Position numbers and translations under genes: made by a program
Shown: one piece after another, positions 59,892-64,000 of the stretch
Position numbering within the stretch: the stretch's first letter is position 1
How the letters are laid out: every line of letters starts with the position of its first letter
Origin: Tolypothrix bouteillei VB521301
GTDB lineage: Bacteria > Cyanobacteriota > Cyanobacteriia > Cyanobacteriales > Nostocaceae
DNA length: 64,000 nucleotides
NCBI RefSeq assembly: GCF_000760695.4
Contig: NZ_JHEG04000001.1
Coordinates: 4,918,895-4,982,894, forward strand
Reading direction: 5' to 3'
Notes under the pieces: generated by a model
The model's database searches: none
What the model was told of the DNA's origin: nothing
What the model saw: only the letters and a program-made list of their open reading frames with translations

Positions 59892-60914
59892 ATGGAGAAT
59901 TTTTTGTTTAAAAATTGGTATATAGTTTGTACATCTCGTGAGTTAGGTCAAAAGCCCATAGGAAGAACTGTATTGGGTATTCCTTTAGCTATTTTTCGAG
60001 GGCTTGATGGTAAGCCTTCTGCTTTGTTGGATAAATGTCCGCATCGCAATGTTCCTCTTTCAAAAGGCTGGGTGAAAAATAACTATCTGATTTGTAAATA
60101 TCACGGTTGGTGCTTTGATGAGCAAGGTGTTTGTCGGGAAGTACCGGGGCTTTGCGATCGAAATGAGGTTCGATACAGAAATGCTGTTGCTTATCCCGCG
60201 ATCGAGCAAGATGGTTTTATTTGGGTTTATTGTCAAGCGGATGAACGACCCCAATCTCAGCCTTATGAATTTCCTTGTTTGCGACAAAAAGAGTTTTCTA
60301 CATTTAGCAGCCAAATGGAATGTGAAACCACTTTGGAAAATGCAGCCGAAAATTTTTTGGATGCAACCCATACTCACTTTGTTCACTCTGGTTTAATTAG
60401 GACAGATAATCAGCGCAAAGAAATTACTGTTCAAATAACTCGCTCTGAGAACATGGTAGAAGCCATTTACCTCAATGAAGAAAATATTTCTGGGTTAATT
60501 TACAAATTATTAGCGCCGGGATGTCACAAAGTTATTCCTATTGGTCGCTTTATTTTGCCCAGTATTGCCCAATTAGAATATCGTACAGATAGCGATCGCA
60601 ATAGATTATTTATCTCTCTTTTCTTAACTCCTATCAAAGAAAATTTAACGAAAGCATATAGTATTGTTACTTTTCGCTCTTGGTTACCCAGCTGTTTGGG
60701 AAGAATTATTGCCCAACCTCTTTTTGCTCGAGCAGCAAGACAAGATAAGGAAATTTTACAATTACAGAATTGGAATATCAATCGCTTTCAAGGAGAAAGC
60801 TTTGTGTTAACGGAACTAGATGTTATTAGACCCCATATTTTATATTTATTAAAACAAGGATGCGAGCGAAATGGATCGTCATTATTTGAGAAGACAATTA
60901 CGATGAGAATTTAA
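59892..60914 (+). CDS. Rieske non-heme iron oxygenase
   Basis: The 340-residue protein has a Rieske centre (CPHRNVPLSKG at ~49, CKYHGWCFDE at ~69) and the mononuclear iron site in NFLDATHTHFVHSG (Asp-x2-His-x4-His). It should hydroxylate or dehydrogenate the operon's product with ferredoxin as donor. It differs from the Rieske protein at 23607 in its iron-site spacing and N-terminus. The ATG at 59892 is 28 bases after the ATP-grasp stop, with AAAGG before it. Confidence 0.9.
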   Translation: MENFLFKNWYIVCTSRELGQKPIGRTVLGIPLAIFRGLDGKPSALLDKCPHRNVPLSKGWVKNNYLICKYHGWCFDEQGVCREVPGLCDRNEVRYRNAVAYPAIEQDGFIWVYCQADERPQSQPYEFPCLRQKEFSTFSSQMECETTLENAAENFLDATHTHFVHSGLIRTDNQRKEITVQITRSENMVEAIYLNEENISGLIYKLLAPGCHKVIPIGRFILPSIAQLEYRTDSDRNRLFISLFLTPIKENLTKAYSIVTFRSWLPSCLGRIIAQPLFARAARQDKEILQLQNWNINRFQGESFVLTELDVIRPHILYLLKQGCERNGSSLFEKTITMRI

Positions 60915-61013
60915 ATAATGGATCAAATAATTGATTCATTAATTTATAGTTTTTAGGATAAGAGGTGCCTAGCCAAAGCCTTTACGCGAGCTTATAAATT
61001 TATCTCCTTGACA

Positions 61014-62822
61014 ATGAATGTTATTTATCTTCTTTTAAGATCGTCTAAAATAGTTGTAGCGATCGCAGTATTTGCCGGTTTAGTCAGTGGTACTTGTAGT
61101 GCCAGAATCATTGCTTTAATTAATAGTGCTATTAACAGCAGTACAACTTTTTCATTTGCTATCATCTGGAGTTTTCTTGCGCTTGTATTGATTGCAGTCA
61201 CAAGCCGATTTATTTCCGAATTATGTTTAATTCGCCTTTCGCAGAAAGTTATATTTGACACCCGATTGCTTTTGTGTCATAGAATTTTGGCATCTCCTTT
61301 GCGCTGCTTGGAAGAGTTAGGGACTTCGCGTTTGCTTGCGACTTTAACAGATGACGTACAAGCAATCTCTGATGCTGTCGCTTTTATTCCCAGCCTCTGT
61401 ATTGCTGGTGCTGTTGTCATCGGTTGTTTATTTTATCTGATATATCTTTCTTGGATAGTCTTTTTAGGGTTTGTTACTTTTTTAGTTATAGCAATATTGA
61501 GCTATGGGATAATCACTCAAAAAGCCAAACAATCTTTAGAACTTGCACGTGCGGAACAAGATAAACTTTTTAGTCATTTTCGCGCTATAACCGAAGGAAC
61601 AAAAGAACTCAAGCTAAATCAAAGAAGACGAGAAGCGTTCTTTACTGAAGAACTGGAATTTACTATCGATCGCTCCCGTCGCTATAATATTGATGGAATG
61701 ACTTCCTTTACGATTGGTTTAACATGGAGTCAACTTTTGTTGTTTTTTGTTATTGGATTGGTTGATTTTGGCTTACCAAGAGTGATGCAAATTGACCCCA
61801 GTATTTTATCTGGCTATGCTTTAACTATCATTTTTTTAGTCGTTCCTTTAGATGCCATTACAACCATACTTCCTCGTGTAAGCAAAGCCAGTATTGCTTT
61901 ACAAAAGATTGACGCTATGAACCTGAAATTGGCAAGCCGTTCTGAGGAAATTTCTGAGAAATTTGATTGCTCACCAGATTTAACAAACAAAATTCGTGGC
62001 TATACAAGTACAACCCCCATGCATGGGTTAAATTTAGAGGAAATGTCAGAGAAATCTGATTGCGTACCAGCCCCAACGAATAGAATTCGTGGCTATACAA
62101 GCAAAACCCGCCTGCGCGGGTTAAATTTGTATAATAGTGAATTCCATTCACGCAAAACATTCGAGACAACCCCCCCTATTGAATTTGAGCAGTTAAAACT
62201 TGAAGGAATTTCCCATGCTTACTGGGGAGAAGGCGAAGAGAACCATTTTACTCTTGGTTCAATTGATCTAACTTTTTTCCCTCAAGAAGTAGTATTTTTG
62301 GTGGGAGGCAATGGTAGCGGTAAATCCACTTTTGCTAAACTGCTGACAGGGCTATACATTCCAGAGACAGGAAAAATCTTGGTTGATGGTCAGCCCATTG
62401 ACGATCGAAATAGAGACTGGTATCGCCAACACTTTTCCGCAGTTTTTTCCGACTTTTATCTTTTTGATAAATTGCTAGGCTTGGAGTGTGCCAAATTAGA
62501 TAACCAGATACAGGATTACCTTGTTAAACTCCACCTTGATAGCAAGGTCAAGGTCAAGGAAGGAAAGTTTTCAACCACTGCTTTGTCCCAGGGACAGCGC
62601 AAGCGACTTGCTTTGCTGAGTGCTTACTTAGAAGACCGTCCTTTTTATGTGTTTGATGAATGGGCGTCAGATCAAGACCCTGTATTTAAAGAAATCTTTT
62701 ACACTCAGTTGCTACCAGAACTGAAAAGTAGAGGTAAAACAGTACTGGCGATCGCTCATGATGACCGCTATTTTCACCTGGCTGATAGGGTTCTCAAGCT
62801 AGATTATGGAAAACTGATATGA
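61014..62822 (+). CDS. ABC exporter (SyrD/PvdE, cyclic-peptide type) with an inserted repeat
   Basis: The 602-residue half-transporter has six membrane segments (~15-300) and a nucleotide-binding domain with Walker A VGGNGSGKST, signature ALSQGQRKRLAL, Walker B FYVFDEWASDQDP and H-loop LAIAHDD. This matches SyrD/PvdE-type exporters of peptides and siderophore precursors. Between the domains, residues ~311-372 are two 31-residue repeats encoded by a dispersed palindromic element (see 61944-62129), absent from the usual family. The start is the ATG at 61014 (a TTG lies at 61008). Its stop overlaps the next start by ATGA. Confidence 0.88.
   Translation: MNVIYLLLRSSKIVVAIAVFAGLVSGTCSARIIALINSAINSSTTFSFAIIWSFLALVLIAVTSRFISELCLIRLSQKVIFDTRLLLCHRILASPLRCLEELGTSRLLATLTDDVQAISDAVAFIPSLCIAGAVVIGCLFYLIYLSWIVFLGFVTFLVIAILSYGIITQKAKQSLELARAEQDKLFSHFRAITEGTKELKLNQRRREAFFTEELEFTIDRSRRYNIDGMTSFTIGLTWSQLLLFFVIGLVDFGLPRVMQIDPSILSGYALTIIFLVVPLDAITTILPRVSKASIALQKIDAMNLKLASRSEEISEKFDCSPDLTNKIRGYTSTTPMHGLNLEEMSEKSDCVPAPTNRIRGYTSKTRLRGLNLYNSEFHSRKTFETTPPIEFEQLKLEGISHAYWGEGEENHFTLGSIDLTFFPQEVVFLVGGNGSGKSTFAKLLTGLYIPETGKILVDGQPIDDRNRDWYRQHFSAVFSDFYLFDKLLGLECAKLDNQIQDYLVKLHLDSKVKVKEGKFSTTALSQGQRKRLALLSAYLEDRPFYVFDEWASDQDPVFKEIFYTQLLPELKSRGKTVLAIAHDDRYFHLADRVLKLDYGKLI
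61944..62129 (+). repeat. In-frame insertion of two 93-bp palindromic-element units
   Basis: Two 93-bp copies (61944-62036 and 62037-62129) begin GAGGAAAT and end GGGTTAAATTT; each contains AATTCGTGGCTATACAAG. The second ends with AACCCGCCTGCGCGGGTT, which is also found in the intergenic element at 14955-15050. The length is a multiple of three, keeping the exporter frame open. Confidence 0.8.
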
Positions 62823-63820
62823 ACATTCTTGTAACTGGTGGTACTGGCTTTTTAGGACAGCATTTGGCGTTGAGGCTGCAATCCCTCGGTCATCATGTCA
62901 GTGTATTGGGGCGCAACCAAAAAATTGGGAAACAATTGGAAGCAGAAGGATTCAAATTTCTACCAATTGATTTGCGAGATAAAGAAGCAACAGTGACAGC
63001 GTGTCAGGGACAGGATTCCGTGTTCCATTGTGCAGCCCTATCTTCTCCCTGGGGAAAATACCGGGATTTTTATGATTCTAATGTTGTAGCAACTCGACAT
63101 ATCATCCAAGGCTGTCAGGAGTGGGGAGTCAAAAGACTGATTCACGTTTCAACTCCCAGTATTTATTTTAATTTTTGCCATCGCTTTAACATTCGCGAAA
63201 ACGATCCATTACCAAAGATACCCGCTAACGCCTATGCTGAAACAAAACTTTTAGCAGAACAGGAAATTGACCGCGCACACCAGCAAGGTTTCCCCGTCAT
63301 CACCATCCGACCTCGCAGCATTGTTGGTCCCGGCGATACAGCAATTTTTCCAAGATTACTTCAAGCAAGTTCGCGTATCGGTATTCCTCTCATTAATCAA
63401 GGTAAAGCTTGCATTGATGTGACCTATGTTGACAATGTGGTTGATGCTTTGTTGCTTTGTCAAAATGCGCCAGACACATCATTAGGTAAAAAATTTAACA
63501 TTACCAACGGACAACCAATAGAGTTGAGAAATTTACTAGAAATGCTATCTCAGCAACTTGGTTATCCCCTGAAATTCACACCCTACCCCTATAAAATTGC
63601 TAACCTAGCGGCTACAGCAATGGAATTTTTCTCAAAAAGCATTTTATTTGGGAAAGAACCCGTACTCACTCGCTATAAAGTTGGAGTCTTAGCTTTTAGC
63701 CAAACTTTAGATATTACAGCAGCAAGAACCGAGTTAGGCTATCAACCAAGAGTCAGTCTTGAGGAGGGGTTAAAGATTTTTGCCCAATGGTGGAAGGGGA
63801 CAAAAGATAAAAATTCATAA
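62819..63820 (+). CDS. NAD-dependent epimerase/dehydratase (3-beta-HSD-like)
   Basis: The 333-residue extended SDR has the nucleotide motif LVTGGTGFLGQHLALRL, VFHCAALSSPWGKYRDFYDS, the catalytic Tyr-x3-Lys in NAYAETKLLAEQ and IRPRSIVGPGDTAIFPRLL. It resembles 3-beta-hydroxysteroid dehydrogenase/OleD-like reductases, which reduce beta-keto acids or lipids. With the KAS III enzyme of the same operon it could reduce a beta-keto intermediate, in the manner of OleA-OleD, although no OleB or OleC is seen. Start and upstream stop share ATGA. Confidence 0.85.
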   Translation: MNILVTGGTGFLGQHLALRLQSLGHHVSVLGRNQKIGKQLEAEGFKFLPIDLRDKEATVTACQGQDSVFHCAALSSPWGKYRDFYDSNVVATRHIIQGCQEWGVKRLIHVSTPSIYFNFCHRFNIRENDPLPKIPANAYAETKLLAEQEIDRAHQQGFPVITIRPRSIVGPGDTAIFPRLLQASSRIGIPLINQGKACIDVTYVDNVVDALLLCQNAPDTSLGKKFNITNGQPIELRNLLEMLSQQLGYPLKFTPYPYKIANLAATAMEFFSKSILFGKEPVLTRYKVGVLAFSQTLDITAARTELGYQPRVSLEEGLKIFAQWWKGTKDKNS

Positions 63821-63845
63821 TTCATAATTCATAATTCATAATTCA
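63814..63845. repeat. Short tandem heptamer repeat (CATAATT family)
   Basis: About four CATAATT copies lie just past the epimerase stop and before the last start in the window; the same heptamer is at 35214-35248. Confidence 0.85.
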
Positions 63846-63849
63846 GACA

Positions 63850-64000
63850 ATGTCTATTAAAGTTAAGTTTTTTCAAGCAGGATATTGTACCCATCCTGAA
63901 GCCGTTGTTATTAGGAATGGACGTTGGAAAACTGCCAATTTTCCATCAATATTTGCCCTCATATCACACCCAAAATTTGGTGCTATTTTGTTTGATACTG
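63850..64000 (+). CDS. Start of an MBL-fold metallohydrolase, truncated by the window edge
   Basis: The first 50 residues read a beta-rich start (IKVKFFQAGYCTHPEAVVIR) and SHPKFGAILFDT, the first strands of a metallo-beta-lactamase fold; the metal-binding HxHxDH motif would lie beyond the edge. It follows the epimerase by 29 bases and is the likely sixth gene of the operon. The call is provisional because only the beginning is visible. Confidence 0.6.
   Translation, partial: MSIKVKFFQAGYCTHPEAVVIRNGRWKTANFPSIFALISHPKFGAILFDT

Noticed and set aside
57707..63820. Heterocyst glycolipid or olefin (OleABCD) cluster
   Set aside because: No HglE-type PKS is present and OleB/OleC homologues are missing, so only parts of the logic are shared.
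1..64000. tRNA and rRNA genes
   Set aside because: I looked for T-loop-like GGTTCNANTCC patterns and rRNA stretches and found none convincing; a tRNAscan run would settle this.

Overview
The window is chromosomal DNA of a filamentous cyanobacterium. HIP1 octamers (GCGATCGC) occur throughout, short tandem heptamer repeats and palindromic or MITE-like elements fill many gaps, and several products belong to cyanobacterial families: an orange-carotenoid-protein N-domain paralogue, an ethylene-receptor-like kinase, Uma2, DUF3370, DUF4112, TIGR00303 CobT and a DevC-like permease. A Nostocales-like host is an inference; no strictly heterocyst-diagnostic gene is present. All identifications are by reading motifs; no database search was possible.

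Layout. 1-6.9 kb: accessory ground with a left-edge gene fragment, a decayed hybrid histidine kinase whose receiver domain survives, an FKBP isomerase, a helical carotenoid protein, a GNAT, a PARG-like protein, small hypothetical genes and a truncated AAA ATPase. 7-13.2 kb: housekeeping and mixed genes (dapL, an RHH protein plus Uma2, mtnC, a lumenal pentapeptide protein, ttcA, a MerA-like reductase). 13.3-28.6 kb: a PAS-Crp regulator, then a lipid-type biosynthetic region with a serine-palmitoyltransferase-like oxoamine synthase, an MFS exporter, a GH3 ligase and an eight-gene plus-strand run (JmjC/cupin, fatty-acid hydroxylase, Mpo1/DUF962, amidohydrolase, Rieske oxygenase, B12 radical SAM, GNAT-type acyltransferase, NAD-dependent reductase). 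The set synthase + GNAT acyltransferase + SDR resembles the bacterial ceramide pathway SPT-bCerS-CerR, so I propose that this region makes an unusual hydroxylated sphingolipid-like lipid.

28.6-37.4 kb: a DevC-like permease, DUF3370, thrC, DUF4112, an alpha/beta hydrolase and hypothetical genes. 37.4-41.2 kb: almost 4 kb without a conventional gene, holding four tandem copies (period 541-545 bp) of a unit that on the minus strand reads as a structured RNA ending in an intrinsic terminator, plus degenerate copies, flanking 75-bp direct repeats and a GC-rich insertion. This is the second main candidate for an undescribed system.

41.3-57 kb: Nif3-like protein, ethylene-receptor-like kinase, polyamine-type binding protein, CobT-like protein with DUF2232, Crp regulator, a 1509-residue protein with an Hsp70-like ATPase domain, a sugar transferase and a MalG-type permease. 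57.7-64 kb: a second, tightly packed biosynthetic operon (KAS III, ATP-grasp, Rieske oxygenase, peptide-type ABC exporter, NAD-dependent epimerase, start of an MBL-fold protein) running off the right edge; its product is not recognised. The exporter carries a dispersed palindromic element inserted in frame.
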